Source of the DNA: Streptomyces sp. ASQP_92
GTDB lineage: Bacteria; Actinomycetota; Actinomycetes; Streptomycetales; Streptomycetaceae
Direction of reading: 5' to 3'
NCBI RefSeq assembly: GCF_025399895.1
Contig: NZ_JAODUA010000002.1
Span: 62,001 to 126,000, forward strand
Length of the DNA: 64,000 bases
Part shown: in pieces, positions 42,229 to 51,503 of the stretch
Numbering within the stretch: the first letter of the stretch is position 1
Layout of the letters: each line of letters starts with the position of its first letter
Notes under the pieces: model-generated
The model's input: only the letters and a program-made list of their open reading frames with translations
Told to the model about the DNA's origin: nothing
Databases searched by the model: none
Translations under genes and position numbers: made by a program

Positions 42229-42651
42229 TCAGGCCAGCGGCTTCACCCAGCGCCGCCACTGCTCCTGCGGACCGTAGCCCGCGGCCCGCCAGGCGTGCTG
42301 GGCCGTTTCGTTGCGCACCAGCACCATGGCGTCTGCCCGGCGCCCGCCGAGCGCCACGAACCGGTCCTCGGCCGCGGCCAGCAGCGCCCCGCCTATCCCG
42401 CGGCGGCGGTGGTCCGGATGGACGGCGAGCCGGTACAGATGGCAGCGCCAGCCGTCGAAGCCCGCGATCACGGTGCCGACCAGCGCGTCGCCGTCCTCGG
42501 CCAGGAGCAGCGCCTCGGGGTCGCGGGCGACCAGGCGCTCGACGCCAGCCCGGTCGTCGCTGATGCTCGTTCCCTCGGCGGCCGTCTTCCAGAAGGCCAG
42601 CACGGCGTCCAGATCCTCGGGCCGTGCGGCCCGGATGCGCGACTCGTTCAT
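42229..42651 (-). CDS. GNAT-family N-acetyltransferase
   Basis: The 140-residue protein is a single GNAT domain. It begins IRAARPEDLDAVLAFW and has the acetyl-CoA motif LAVHPDHRRRGIGGALLAAA (R-R-x-x-x-G-x-G/A) and VLVRNETAQHAWRAAGY near the end. The layout resembles RimI/YpeA-type enzymes. The ATG at 42651 starts MNESRIRAARPEDL. The substrate is unknown. Confidence 0.9.
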   Translation of the reverse strand: MNESRIRAARPEDLDAVLAFWKTAAEGTSISDDRAGVERLVARDPEALLLAEDGDALVGTVIAGFDGWRCHLYRLAVHPDHRRRGIGGALLAAAEDRFVALGGRRADAMVLVRNETAQHAWRAAGYGPQEQWRRWVKPLA

Positions 42652-42774
42652 GCCCTCATCCCACCACCGGCGCGCGCGCCGCGGCGATCCGTTTTGGCAT
42701 GCGGACGCGCAGCGCGGCGGCCGTCCGCCCAGGAGGGCGAGGCACGCCGCGGCCCTCGGCATCGCGCCCCGCCG

Positions 42775-43455
42775 CTATTCGTCCGGGCCCAGGGCCGGGC
42801 GGCGCGCCACCCCGAGCACACAGGGCGAGGACGGTGCGGGGACGCCCTTCTCCGGCACCCGAAGCCGCCGGTGGCCGACGATCTCGAAGCCCGCCGCCTC
42901 GATCGCGCGCAGCGGATCGCGTGCCGTGTGACAGCCGCCGAACAGGAGCGGCCACACCGTGCGGTCCAGGCCCCGCTGCACCGTCGCCAACGCACGGCCC
43001 TCGGCGCGGCCGTGCTCGAAGAAGCGCAGCTCGCCGCCGGGGCGCAGGACTCGCCGGATCTCGCCCAGCGCGCGGGGAAGATCCCGCACCGAGCACAGCA
43101 CCAGGGAGGCGACCGCCGCGTCGAAGGCCTCGCTCTTGACCGGAAGCGCCTCTGCCGCGCCCGGCACCACATCCACCGGGACGTCCGCCTTCAGGGCCGC
43201 GCGGACCGCCAACTGCCGCAGCGTGCGCTCCGGTTCGAGTGCGACGACCTCGGACACGGCCGCCGGATAGTGCGCGAAGTTGAGCCCGTTGCCCGCGCCG
43301 ATCTCGATGACCCGCCCCGAGAGTCCGTCGAGCAGTTCACGGCGGTACGCCTCGATCCCGGCCCTGACGTCCATCGCCTCGCTGAAGCGCGCGTAGAAAC
43401 GGGCGAAGAGGGGGTGGTGCACGGCATCCGGGGCGATCTTGGTGCGCTGCGCCAT
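42775..43455 (-). CDS. Class I SAM-dependent methyltransferase
   Basis: The 226-residue protein has motif I VIEIGAGNGLNFAHYP, a later acidic residue in VVALEPERTL, and VASLVLCSVRDLPRALGEIR with RRVLRPGGELRFFEHG. This pattern matches small phospholipid or ubiquinone-type methyltransferases (UbiE/PmtA relatives). It has no membrane segment. Start ATG 43455 begins MAQRTKIAPDAVHHP. Confidence 0.88.
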   Translation of the reverse strand: MAQRTKIAPDAVHHPLFARFYARFSEAMDVRAGIEAYRRELLDGLSGRVIEIGAGNGLNFAHYPAAVSEVVALEPERTLRQLAVRAALKADVPVDVVPGAAEALPVKSEAFDAAVASLVLCSVRDLPRALGEIRRVLRPGGELRFFEHGRAEGRALATVQRGLDRTVWPLLFGGCHTARDPLRAIEAAGFEIVGHRRLRVPEKGVPAPSSPCVLGVARRPALGPDE

Positions 43456-43516
43456 GACGGACCTCCTGAGCCGGCGGACAACCCCTGTCGGCATTGTCCC
43501 CGCGCGGCGCCCGCTT

Positions 43517-43879
43517 CTACCCGTCCGCGGACGCCACGAAGCAGAACTCGTTGCCCTCGGGGTCGCGCATCACCTGGAAGGTGCCCTGCGCGTCGGTGAC
43601 CGTCCCGCCCACGGGGTGTGCCCCGCGCCGCACGGCCGCCGCCCGGGCCCGGCGCACGTCCTCGACGGCGAGGTCCGGATGCAGCCGGTTCTTGGCCGTC
43701 TTCGCCTCCGCCACGCGCTGGAAGGCCAGGCGCGGCGAGCCCGGCGGATCGACGTACGCCCAGGAGGCGTCCCGCACCACCGGGCGCCCGCCGAGCAGCC
43801 CGGCCCAGAACCGGGCGAGCCGCTCCGGGTCGGCGCAGTCCACGACGAGCTGCCCGAGGCGGGCCCGTAACACAGCCAT
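43517..43879 (-). CDS. VOC-family (glyoxalase-like) protein
   Basis: The 120-residue protein has the paired beta-alpha-beta pattern of the VOC fold: LGQLVVDCADPERLARFWAG, then RLHPDLAVEDVRRARAAAVR and VMRDPEGNEFCFV near the end. The ATG (43879) overlaps the bioD stop by one base (TGATG), so it is co-translated with the biotin genes. No link between this protein and biotin synthesis is established; it may be a conserved hitch-hiker. Confidence 0.9.
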   Translation of the reverse strand: MAVLRARLGQLVVDCADPERLARFWAGLLGGRPVVRDASWAYVDPPGSPRLAFQRVAEAKTAKNRLHPDLAVEDVRRARAAAVRRGAHPVGGTVTDAQGTFQVMRDPEGNEFCFVASADG

Positions 43880-44571
43880 CAGCTACTCCAAACGCCGCCG
43901 AGCGCCGGGGCGAGCCAACCGGCCGCTCGGGTACGGAAGTCGGCGGGCGCCAGCCGTCCGGCGCCCTCGGGCACGGTGCCGAGCAACGGGGCGCCGGCCA
44001 CCTTGGGAAGGTCCACGAGGTTGCATCGCGAGGCCAGGTCCGGCTCGGCGGGCCAGCTCCCCACGACGATCCCGGCGCATGCGAGGTCGCGGGCCCGCAG
44101 CGCCTCGGCGGTCAGGGCCGTCGAGTTGAGTGTGCCCAGTCCGGCGGGCGTCACCACCAGGACGGGGGCGCCGAGCAGCCGGGCCGCGTCCGCGAGGGTG
44201 CCGCCCTCGTCGTCGAAGCGGACCAGGAGGCCGCCCGCGCCCTCGACCAGGACCAGGTCGTGCTCGGTGGCCAGCTTGGCCGCCGCCTCGGCCACCTCAC
44301 GGGGACCCACGGGCCTCATGCCCGCCCGGCGCGCCGAGGTGTCGGGCGCCAACGGCTCGGGGAACCGGGCCAGTTCGACCCCGGTCACCTCCTCGCCGGC
44401 CAGCCGCCGCACCTCGAAGACATCGCCGGGCTCGCCCGGCGCGACCCCCGTCTGGGCCGGTTTCAGGACGGCCACCGAGCGGCCGTCGGCGAGCGCGAGG
44501 GCGGCGACGGCGGCCGTGGTGACCGTCTTGCCGATCTCGGTCCCGGTGCCGCTCACGAACAGAATCGTCAT
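43879..44571 (-). CDS. bioD: Dethiobiotin synthetase
   Basis: The 230-residue enzyme closes the ureido ring of dethiobiotin from DAPA, CO2 and ATP. Motifs are the P-loop SGTGTEIGKT, VLKPAQTG, LVLVEGAGGLLVRFD and VVTPAGLGTLNSTALT. Its ATG is one base after the bioA stop, and its stop overlaps the VOC start, so it is within the tight bioB-bioA-bioD unit. Confidence 0.96.
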   Translation of the reverse strand: MTILFVSGTGTEIGKTVTTAAVAALALADGRSVAVLKPAQTGVAPGEPGDVFEVRRLAGEEVTGVELARFPEPLAPDTSARRAGMRPVGPREVAEAAAKLATEHDLVLVEGAGGLLVRFDDEGGTLADAARLLGAPVLVVTPAGLGTLNSTALTAEALRARDLACAGIVVGSWPAEPDLASRCNLVDLPKVAGAPLLGTVPEGAGRLAPADFRTRAAGWLAPALGGVWSS

Positions 44572-44572
44572 C

Positions 44573-45862
44573 TCAGCCCTCCCGCGCCGCCGCGCACACG
44601 GCACGGCAGATGGTCGCCAGGTCGTCGTCGTCCGTCACATAGGGCGGCATCGTGTAGATCAGGTCCCGGAACGGCCGCAGCCACACGCCCTCGCGCACGG
44701 CCGCGGCGGTCGCCGCCGTCATGTCCACGGCGTGGTCGAGCTGCACCACGCCGATGGCGCCGAGCACCCGCACCTCGCGTACGCCCTCGATCGAGCGGGC
44801 CGCGCCGAGCCCGTCGCGCAGCCCGGCTTCGATGCGCTTGACCTCGCCCCGCCAGTCCTGGCCGAGCAGCAGGTCGATCGAGGCGAGCGCCACCGAGGCG
44901 GCCAGTGGGTTGCCCATGAAGGTCGGGCCGTGGGCCAGCACCGGCACCTCGCCCGAGGAGATGCCCTCGGCGACCTCGCTCGTGCAGAGCGTCGCCGCCA
45001 TCGACAGATAACCGCCGGTCAGCGCCTTGCCGAGGCACATCACATCCGGCGAGATCGCCGCGTGACCGGCCGCGAACAGCTCGCCGGTGCGGCCGAAGCC
45101 GGACGCGATCTCGTCGAACACCAGGAGCACGCCGGACGCGTCGCACGCCTCGCGCAGCACCCGCAGATACTCGGGCGCGTGGAAGCGCATGCCGCCCGCG
45201 CCCTGTACCACCGGCTCCACGATGACCGCGGCCAGCTCGTCGGCGTGGCGCGCGATCGTCTCGCGCAGCTCACGGGCGTACGCCTCGTCGAACTCCGCGG
45301 GCGGGGCGCCCACGAACAGCTGGCGGGGCAGCGCGCCCTGCCACAGCTCGTGCATCCCGCCCTCGGGGTCGCACACCGACATCGGCTGCCAGGTGTCGCC
45401 GTGGTACCCGCCGCGCCAGGTCAGCAGCCGCTGCTTGCGCGGCTGCCCCACCGAGCGCCAGTACTGAAGGCACATCTTCACCGCGACCTCGACCGAGACC
45501 GACCCGGAGTCGCTGAGGAAGACGTGCTGGAGCGGGCCGGGCGTGATCTCCACCAGCCGGGCGGCGAGCCGGACGGCGGGCTCATGGGTGAGCCCGCCGA
45601 ACATCACATGGCTCATCCGGTCGAGCTGGCCGCGCACCGCTTCGTTGAGCACCGGGTGGTTGTAGCCGTGCACGGCCGACCACCACGACGCCATGCCGTC
45701 GATCAACTCGCCCTGCCCGTAAGCCGGTTCGGCCAGGCGCAGCCGTACGCCCGACGCCGACTCGACGAGGAGCTGCTCCTGCCGGTTGGGCATCGGACCG
45801 TAGGGGTGCCACACATGGCGGCGGTCCAGGTCGAGCAGATCCGCGGGGGAGTGCTCAGGCAT
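44573..45862 (-). CDS. bioA: Adenosylmethionine-8-amino-7-oxononanoate aminotransferase
   Basis: The 429-residue PLP enzyme converts KAPA to DAPA using SAM as amino donor. The class III aminotransferase motifs are [58 protein letters not shown] and [10 protein letters not shown] with the PLP Lys. The ATG at 45862 lies inside the bioB end; ATGCCTGA is shared by start and stop, so translation is coupled. An upstream in-frame ATG at 45886 is less likely. Confidence 0.96.
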   Translation of the reverse strand: MPEHSPADLLDLDRRHVWHPYGPMPNRQEQLLVESASGVRLRLAEPAYGQGELIDGMASWWSAVHGYNHPVLNEAVRGQLDRMSHVMFGGLTHEPAVRLAARLVEITPGPLQHVFLSDSGSVSVEVAVKMCLQYWRSVGQPRKQRLLTWRGGYHGDTWQPMSVCDPEGGMHELWQGALPRQLFVGAPPAEFDEAYARELRETIARHADELAAVIVEPVVQGAGGMRFHAPEYLRVLREACDASGVLLVFDEIASGFGRTGELFAAGHAAISPDVMCLGKALTGGYLSMAATLCTSEVAEGISSGEVPVLAHGPTFMGNPLAASVALASIDLLLGQDWRGEVKRIEAGLRDGLGAARSIEGVREVRVLGAIGVVQLDHAVDMTAATAAAVREGVWLRPFRDLIYTMPPYVTDDDDLATICRAVCAAAREG

Positions 45863-47075
45863 TGGGCGCGAGGTCCGTTCCGGCACCCCGGCGGCGTACG
45901 GCCACCAGATCCGTGCGGGCCTGGTCGGCGGCCACCTGCTCGGGCACCTCCGGCGCGCCGTGGCCGCCGCAGGGACCGCAGCCGCCGCCCTCGTGGGAGC
46001 CGCAGCCGCTGTCCTCGTGCGAACCGCACCCGGCCGGGCTCGTACCGCAGCCGGCTGCGGCGAGCGCGTCGGCGCGGTGGCGGGGCAGCGTCGTGGTGCC
46101 CGCGCCCTCCACCTCGAACCCGGCGTCCGCGATCATGTCGAGGTCGGCCTGCCCGGCCTGGCCCTCACTGGTGAGGTAGTCGCCGAGGAAGATCGAGTTC
46201 ACCAAATGCAGTGCGAGCGGCTGCATGGTGCGCAGATGTACCTCGCGCCCGCCGGCGAGGCGCACCTCGACGTCCGGGCACACGAACCGGGTCATGGCGA
46301 GGATGCGCAGGCAGCGCTGCGGGGTGAGGTTCCACTCCTTGCCCAGGGGGGTGCCCTCGAACGGGATGAGGAAGTTCACCGGCACCGAGTCCGGGTCCAG
46401 CTCGCGCAGCGCGAAGACCACGTCCACCAGGTCCTCGTCGGACTCGCCCATGCCCGCGATCAGACCCGAGCAGGCCGAGAGGCCCGCGTCGTGGGCCTTC
46501 GTCACGGTGTCCACGCGGTCCTGGTAGGTGTGCGTGGTCGTGATGTCCCCGTACGTCCCCTCGGACGTGTTGAGGTTGTGGTTGTAGGCGTCGGCCCCGG
46601 CGGCGCGCAGCCGCTCGGCCTGGCCGTCCGAGAGCAGTCCGAGGCAGGCGCAGACCTCGACGCCCTCGTTCTGCTCCTTGATCGTTTCGATGGTCTCGGA
46701 GACGCGGGCGATGTCACGGTCGGTGGGGCCGCGGCCGCTGGCCACCAGGCAGACCCGCTTCGCGCCGCCCGCCACGCCCGCGGCCGCGGCCTTGGAGGCC
46801 TCGTCGGGCTTGAGCCACGTGTACTTCAGGATGTCGGCCTTGGAGCCGAGCCGCTGGGAGCAGTACGAACAGTCCTCGGGGCACAGGCCCGACTTCAGAT
46901 TCACCAGATAGTTCAGCTTCACCCGGCGTCCGAACCACTGGCGGCGCACCTTGCCGGCCGCGGCCACCACATCGAGCAGTTCGTCGTCGGAGGTCGCCAG
47001 TACGGCGAGTGCCTCTTCGCGGGTCGGCAGTTCGCGCCGCAACCCCTTGTCCACCAGCGTGTTCAGCAGGTCCAT
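45855..47075 (-). CDS. bioB: Biotin synthase with a Cys/His-rich C-terminal tail
   Basis: The 406-residue radical SAM enzyme inserts sulfur into dethiobiotin. The [4Fe-4S] cysteines are C65, C69 and C72 in [32 protein letters not shown] and [11 protein letters not shown] are family motifs. The usual protein ends near residue 340. Here residues 343-373 form an added tail with five Cys and three His in G/S-rich spacing (G-C-G-S-H-E twice), which could store or deliver Fe-S clusters. The gene is divergent from bioF with 145 bases between starts. Confidence 0.95.
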   Translation of the reverse strand: MDLLNTLVDKGLRRELPTREEALAVLATSDDELLDVVAAAGKVRRQWFGRRVKLNYLVNLKSGLCPEDCSYCSQRLGSKADILKYTWLKPDEASKAAAAGVAGGAKRVCLVASGRGPTDRDIARVSETIETIKEQNEGVEVCACLGLLSDGQAERLRAAGADAYNHNLNTSEGTYGDITTTHTYQDRVDTVTKAHDAGLSACSGLIAGMGESDEDLVDVVFALRELDPDSVPVNFLIPFEGTPLGKEWNLTPQRCLRILAMTRFVCPDVEVRLAGGREVHLRTMQPLALHLVNSIFLGDYLTSEGQAGQADLDMIADAGFEVEGAGTTTLPRHRADALAAAGCGTSPAGCGSHEDSGCGSHEGGGCGPCGGHGAPEVPEQVAADQARTDLVAVRRRGAGTDLAPNA

Positions 47076-47220
47076 GGCGCCGATCTTCGCGCACGCGACC
47101 GCCCCTGGCCAAGGTAGGGATCCCACAACACGGGCGGTTTGAGGTGTGTGTATCGCCACATCCTGACCAGGCATGGCACCCGCTAGGGTCTGTCGGCAGC
47201 CTACAAAAAGGGACTCCACC

Positions 47221-48363
47221 ATGCCGCGAGCGCCGTTCGACTGGATCGACGGAGAATCACAGCGCCGCGAGCGCGCCGGTCTGGTCCGCACCCTGCGGCC
47301 GCGCGCGGCCGACCAGGACCTGCTCGACCTGGCGAGCAACGACTATCTCGGCCTGACCCGGCACCCCGCGGTCATCAAGGGCGCGGCCGAGGCGGCCCAC
47401 CGCTGGGGCGCGGGTGCCACCGGCTCCCGTCTGGTGACCGGCACCACCGCGCTGCACACGGAACTGGAGCGCGAACTCGCGGCGTTCTGCGGCTTCGAGG
47501 CCGCCCTCGTCTTCTCCTCCGGTTACGCCGCGAACCTGGCGGCGCTGACCGCGCTCGGCCCGCACGGCTCGCTGATCGTCTCCGACGCGGGCAACCACGC
47601 CTCCATCGTGGACGGCTGCCGACTGGCGCGCGCCCGTACCGAGGTCGTTCCGCACGCCGAGCCGGAGGCCGTCCGCAAGGCCCTGGAGGCCCATGGCGGT
47701 CCCGGGCTCGCCGTGTCGGACTCGGTGTTCTCGGTGGACGGCGATGCCGCTCCGCTGTCCCAACTGGCCGACGCCTGCCGGGAGTTCGGGGCCGCCCTGG
47801 TGGTGGACGACGCCCATGGGCTCGGGGTGCTCGGCGAGGGCGGGCGCGGCGCGCTCCACGCGGCCGGGCTCTCGGGCGCGGACGACGTGGTCGCCACCGT
47901 CACCCTGTCGAAGTCGCTGGGCAGTCAGGGCGGCGCGGTGCTCGGCCCGGCCCGGGTCGTCCGCCACCTGGTGAACGCCGCCCGCACCTTCATCTTCGAC
48001 ACCGGACTCGCCCCCGCGGCGGTCGGCGGTGCGCTCGCCGCCCTGCGACACCTGCGCGCGGAGCCGGAGTTGGCCGCTCGGGCCCGCGCGGTCGCCGCTG
48101 AACTGCACAGCAGGCTCACCGCCGCCGGCCACCTCGCGGTCCGTCCCGACGCCGCGGTGGTCTCGGTGCGCGCTCCCTCGCCCGAGGCCGCGGTGGCCTG
48201 GGCGGCCGACTGCCGTGCGGCCGGGCTCGTGGTGGGCTGCTTCCGGCCGCCGTCGGTACCGGACGGCATCTCGCGCCTCCGCCTGACCGCGCGAGCCGAC
48301 CTGACGGAGCGGCAGATCGACAGCGCGGTGGACACGATCCTGCGGACCGCCCCCACCGCCTGA
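47221..48363 (+). CDS. bioF: 8-amino-7-oxononanoate synthase
   Basis: The 380-residue PLP enzyme condenses pimeloyl thioester with alanine. Motifs are [20 protein letters not shown] at the start, [45 protein letters not shown] and [15 protein letters not shown] with the PLP Lys. The ATG at 47221 comes after AAAAAGGGACTCCACC. It is the first committed biotin step made here and is transcribed away from bioBAD. No pimeloyl-supplying gene (bioC, bioH, bioI) is seen in the window. Confidence 0.96.
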   Translation: MPRAPFDWIDGESQRRERAGLVRTLRPRAADQDLLDLASNDYLGLTRHPAVIKGAAEAAHRWGAGATGSRLVTGTTALHTELERELAAFCGFEAALVFSSGYAANLAALTALGPHGSLIVSDAGNHASIVDGCRLARARTEVVPHAEPEAVRKALEAHGGPGLAVSDSVFSVDGDAAPLSQLADACREFGAALVVDDAHGLGVLGEGGRGALHAAGLSGADDVVATVTLSKSLGSQGGAVLGPARVVRHLVNAARTFIFDTGLAPAAVGGALAALRHLRAEPELAARARAVAAELHSRLTAAGHLAVRPDAAVVSVRAPSPEAAVAWAADCRAAGLVVGCFRPPSVPDGISRLRLTARADLTERQIDSAVDTILRTAPTA

Positions 48364-48411
48364 CGGCCCATCACCTGGTCGGTGCGTGGCGGTGAGGGGT
48401 CGTCAACTCGC

Positions 48412-48627
48412 CTATGGAAGCGTTGAGATGAAGCGCTGCCAGGCGGGGCTGCCGAAGAGCAGTGCGGGTCCGTCGGTGCGCTGGGAGTCGCGTACGGCGA
48501 GGAGCTCGCCAGGGAGCCGGGCCGTCTCGACGCAGTTGTTCATGCCCACGCTGCGGCTGCTGCGCCGCCAGGTGGCACCGGTGAGGGACGTACTGCAGGG
48601 AACGTGCGCAGGGTGTGCGGACATCAT
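48412..48627 (-). CDS. DUF397 protein
   Basis: The 71-residue protein has the DUF397 core WRRSSRSVGMNNCVETARLP, LLAVRDSQRTDGPALLF and SPAWQRFIS. These are partners of WhiJ/Scr1-like helix-turn-helix proteins in Streptomyces, where such loci affect development. It starts 20 bases after the regulator gene and is in the same operon. It may be an antitoxin-like or ligand partner; the mechanism is not settled. Confidence 0.93.
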   Translation of the reverse strand: MMSAHPAHVPCSTSLTGATWRRSSRSVGMNNCVETARLPGELLAVRDSQRTDGPALLFGSPAWQRFISTLP

Positions 48628-48647
48628 GCCTCCCCACTCGCCATGAA

Positions 48648-49511
48648 CTAGCCCGGGCCTTCCCGGGCTGCTCTGGCGATGAGATCCAACGAGTTCTCGG
48701 AGGAAAGCGCGAGTGCCTGGACGGTCTCGAACGCGGCACTGTACGCCGTGAGGTCTTCTCTCCGTTCGAGATAGAGGCTACTCGTCAGATGGTCGATAAC
48801 GACCACATCCAGATCTGAAATGGCCGGAAACGAAAAGACAATGAAAGGCCCGGTGAGGCCGACATAGCCGCCGTAATGGAAGGGAATGACCTGCAACCGC
48901 ACATGCGGCAGCGCGGCGACCTCCAGCAGATGGCGCAACTGCTCCCGCATGGCGGCCCGGCCGCCCACCCAGCGCCGCACCACCGCCTCGTCGAGCACCG
49001 CGCTGAGCACGAGGGGAGGATCGCCGCGCAGCACCTCCTGGCGTGCGATCCGTACCTCCACCAGTGCGTCCACGGTCTCCGGCGACAGTCCCCGGAGCGC
49101 GGCCCGGGTCACCGCCCGCGCGTAGTCAGGCGTCTGCAACAGGCCGGGCACCACCGAGGTCTCCAGCGTGCGCGCCGAGCACGCCTGCGACTCCAGACTG
49201 ATGAAGTCGCGGTACTGGGGCGGCAACAGACCCCGGTAGGCGTGCGCCCAGCCGACCCCGCCCCGGTCCGCTGAGTCGGCCAACGCCTGGAGCAGGTCCC
49301 GTAGTTGGGGATCATGAGCGTCGTACGCGTCGAGCAGCCGGGCCACATCGGCGGGCTTCGCCGCGCTGCGGCCGGTCTCGATCCGGCTCACCTTCGACTG
49401 GTGCCAGCCGACCCGCGAGGCCGCCTCCCCGCTCGTCAGGCCCGCGTCGTCGCGCAGTTTGCGCAACTCCTCGCCGAGCTTGCGCCTGCGCACCGCCGGT
49501 CCGTGCCCCAT
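48648..49511 (-). CDS. WhiJ/Scr1-type helix-turn-helix regulator (DUF5753)
   Basis: The 287-residue protein has an XRE helix-turn-helix at residues 8-65 (RKLGEELRKLRDDAGLTSGE, SRVGWHQSKVSRIETGRSAA) and the DUF5753 domain after residue 105 (SLESQACSARTLETSVVPGL, LQTPDYARAV, VLDEAVVRRWVGG, LPHVRLQVIPFHYGG). Such regulators pair with DUF397 proteins and control sporulation or antibiotic genes (WhiJ of S. coelicolor). The ATG at 49511 follows GAAGGAGGTGACC. The 5' leader has a hairpin whose right arm reaches into this site. Confidence 0.93.
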   Translation of the reverse strand: MGHGPAVRRRKLGEELRKLRDDAGLTSGEAASRVGWHQSKVSRIETGRSAAKPADVARLLDAYDAHDPQLRDLLQALADSADRGGVGWAHAYRGLLPPQYRDFISLESQACSARTLETSVVPGLLQTPDYARAVTRAALRGLSPETVDALVEVRIARQEVLRGDPPLVLSAVLDEAVVRRWVGGRAAMREQLRHLLEVAALPHVRLQVIPFHYGGYVGLTGPFIVFSFPAISDLDVVVIDHLTSSLYLERREDLTAYSAAFETVQALALSSENSLDLIARAAREGPG

Positions 49512-49519
49512 GGTCACCT

Positions 49520-49607
49520 CCTTCGCCTGCGGCGAAGGGTAAGTGTGGGCCCAAATCCGGTCTTCCGTCGGAGAGTTCACTGCTTTGAGGGACAGATATA
49601 TGCATAT
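49520..49607. promoter_or_regulatory. Leader hairpin and AT-rich palindrome in the divergent regulator/ATPase promoter region
   Basis: CCTTCGCC (49520-49527) pairs with GGCGAAGG (49531-49538) around TGC. On the minus strand the right side of this hairpin overlaps the AAGGAGG ribosome site of the helix-turn-helix gene. ATATGCATAT at 49598-49607 is a perfect palindrome in an AT island and likely marks the divergent promoters or an autoregulatory site. Confidence 0.45.
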
Positions 49608-49749
49608 CTTGGTGGATCGCACCCAAGACCGGCACGATGAGTGGCACTCTGGCGCGAAGCACAATCCGAGGTCGGCACCGTCGTCTCAGTGAGCGCTCAT
49701 CCGCTACGAGTTCTCCAGCCGGTCCGGGTGGGAAAGGGACAGCGTCGCC

Positions 49750-50184
49750 ATGGCAGACCATCTCGAAGCAACCATCACTCTGCCGAGCGACCCCGCCTCG
49801 GTCTCCGCGGCACGGCGGTATGTCGCCGAGGCTCTCGCCGACTGGGGTCTGCCGCCCGACGCCGAGGCTGCCGACACGGTCCGCCTCATCGTCTCCGAAC
49901 TCGCCACCAACGCCGTCCAGCACACCTTCGGTCAGTCGCCCACCTTCACGGTGGAGATCCATCTGGAGCGCGAGGAGGAGCTGCGGATCGGCGTCACCGA
50001 CAGCCATCCGCGCTGGCCGAAACGATTGCCCGCCGCCGTCCAGCAGGACAACGGCCGAGGCATGGTGATCATCCGCTGGCTGGCGGCCGAGTCGGGCGGC
50101 CGGCTCTCGGTCGCGCCCACCGAGGACGGCGGCAAGACGGTCTGGATCGCCCTTCCGTGGACGGCGCCGGTACAGAGCGGCTAG
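49750..50184 (+). CDS. RsbW-like ATP-binding regulator (AbaA-locus type)
   Basis: The 144-residue protein is a HATPase_c_2 domain like anti-sigma factor kinases. It has ADTVRLIVSELATNAVQHTF (N box), LRIGVTDSHPRWP (G1) and DNGRGMVIIRWLA (G2). Together with the WhiJ-like and DUF397 genes on the other strand it makes the triad seen at AbaA/WhiJ-type loci in Streptomyces. It may bind a sigma or anti-sigma partner. The ATG at 49750 follows GGGAAAGGGACAGCGTCGCC. Confidence 0.92.
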   Translation: MADHLEATITLPSDPASVSAARRYVAEALADWGLPPDAEAADTVRLIVSELATNAVQHTFGQSPTFTVEIHLEREEELRIGVTDSHPRWPKRLPAAVQQDNGRGMVIIRWLAAESGGRLSVAPTEDGGKTVWIALPWTAPVQSG

Positions 50185-50189
50185 TTCCG

Positions 50190-50663
50190 TCAGCCCACCC
50201 GCCCGTACCAGACGGCGCCGCTCCAGATCCGTTCCAGGCGGACCACGTCGCCGGTCTTGGGGGAGTGCCAGATCCGCCCGTTCCCGGCGTAGATCCCGAC
50301 GTGGTACACCCTGCGGCCGGAGTGGAAGAACACCAGGTCGCCGGCTTGGCGGGAGGACGCGGTGACATGCCGGGAGATGTTGTACTGCTGCTGCGCGGAG
50401 TGGGGCAGTTTGCGGCCCGCCTCCTTGAAGGAGTAGAGCGTGAGCCCCGAACAGTCGAAGCGGTGCGGACCCGTGGCGCCGTACTGATAGGGCGAGCCCT
50501 TCTTCGAGGCGGCCACATGGAGCGCCCTGCTCGCCACGGCCGCGGCGCTCGCCCCGGGCGTGATGCCCGGTGCCAGCGTCGACGCGCCCGTCACGGCGAG
50601 GGTGAGGACACAGACGGTGCCGAGACGGACCGCCAGGGACGGGACGTATGTCTGCGCGGTCAT
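50190..50663 (-). CDS. Secreted NlpC/P60-family peptidoglycan hydrolase
   Basis: The 157-residue precursor has a signal peptide to about residue 43 (LGTVCVLTLAVTGASTLAPG, then A-S-A-A-A). The mature part is one NlpC/P60 domain with catalytic Cys71 (RFDCSGL), His121 (YHVGIY) and third residue His133 (IWHSPK). It cuts peptidoglycan stem peptides and has no other binding domain. Its long leader carries a c-di-AMP riboswitch, so production is tied to that second messenger. Stop is five bases from the RsbW-like gene, which is convergent. Confidence 0.93.
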   Translation of the reverse strand: MTAQTYVPSLAVRLGTVCVLTLAVTGASTLAPGITPGASAAAVASRALHVAASKKGSPYQYGATGPHRFDCSGLTLYSFKEAGRKLPHSAQQQYNISRHVTASSRQAGDLVFFHSGRRVYHVGIYAGNGRIWHSPKTGDVVRLERIWSGAVWYGRVG

Positions 50664-50682
50664 GCGCAACCCTTCGTCAAAC

Positions 50683-50857
50683 CGCCTGCGAAGGATGACC
50701 TGTCGGGTTCGGACTGGCGAAGACGCCCGGCCGCGTCAGCGGCTTCACCCCGAGGGAGGGCCGGCGCTCGGCCCTCCCGAAGTACTCGGGTCCTCCACTC
50801 CTGCCGGTCCACTCCTGTCGACCAGAGGCCCGGAAACGGCGGCAGGACTCGGCGTCC
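50683..50857 (-). promoter_or_regulatory. c-di-AMP (ydaO/yuaA) riboswitch upstream of the NlpC/P60 gene
   Basis: On the minus strand the leader shows the ydaO elements in order. These are a P2 stem TCCTGCCG/CGGCAGGA (plus-strand 50840-50847 and 50799-50806), GGAGGACCC (50788-50796), a GC-rich hairpin, GGGGTGAAG (50743-50751), GAACCCGACAGGTCATCC (50693-50710) and CGCAGGC (50684-50690). This matches the family's GGGGACCC, GGGUGAA and AACCCGUCAGCUAACC blocks. Members in actinobacteria sit before cell-wall hydrolases and Rpf proteins. A GC hairpin (50867-50887) lies just upstream. The ATG follows 20 bases after the 3' end. Confidence 0.85.
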
Positions 50858-51188
50858 GCCCGGACCGCCCCGCCGCGGTGGCGGGGCTTGTCGTTTCCAG
50901 GGATCTTCACGCACCGACTGTCGGATTACCGGACCAAAACGGCTTTCTGTGAGACTGCTCACGACTGACTCATTTGGGTGGACACGGGCAATCCGGCCTT
51001 CCCCATCGAGGGGCCGACGAGCCTCGTACCAGCGACGGAAGGATCGATTCCGCACTGTGGCCACACGCTGTAAGCGACTCGTAAGGGCCAGTCGACGGAT
51101 CCGCCGGTGGTCCGAACGGGGGTAGCCCGTCTGGTCCGTTTCGCCGGTCCGGCGAGCGCGTTGGACGTCGCGAGCGCGTTCCGGCCCC
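50858..51188. other. Intergenic region upstream of the riboswitch
   Basis: No gene is supported here. It contains the 8-base-pair hairpin GCCCCGCC/GGCGGGGC at 50867-50887. It must also hold the NlpC/P60 promoter, although no clear -35/-10 pair was found. Confidence 0.4.
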
Positions 51189-51497
51189 TCAGGGCGTCGT
51201 CCGCGGCGGCACCATGAGCCGCCCCGCGCGCCGTTCGCCGTCCAGGACCCGCAGCGCCCGTGTCAGCGTCGGCGCGTACACCCGCGTCTCTCCGCGCCCG
51301 TGCATCAGCGCGAGCGCGTCCCGGACCGCGGCCGCGCGGCCGACCAGGGCCTGGGCCGCCCGCAGGGCCCCGTAGGTGTCATGGCCGTGCGCCGGATTGA
51401 TCCGGCCGAGCAGATCGACCACTTCGAGATAGGAGTCGACGAACGCGGCCTCGGCACGCGTGAGGGCGGGCAGGGGCGGAAGTTCCGGTGGCAGCAC
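51189..51497 (-). CDS. Hypothetical protein, 102 residues, coupled to the clpP paralogue
   Basis: A small helical protein with a Pro-rich start (LPPELPPLPALTRAEAAF) and A-L-R-A-A-Q-A-L-V-G-R in the middle. No domain was recognised. The GTG at 51497 is six bases after the ClpP stop, so it belongs to the same transcript and might be an adaptor or hitch-hiker. There is no signal peptide. Confidence 0.7.
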   Translation of the reverse strand: MLPPELPPLPALTRAEAAFVDSYLEVVDLLGRINPAHGHDTYGALRAAQALVGRAAAVRDALALMHGRGETRVYAPTLTRALRVLDGERRAGRLMVPPRTTP

Positions 51498-51503
51498 GGC
51501 ACT

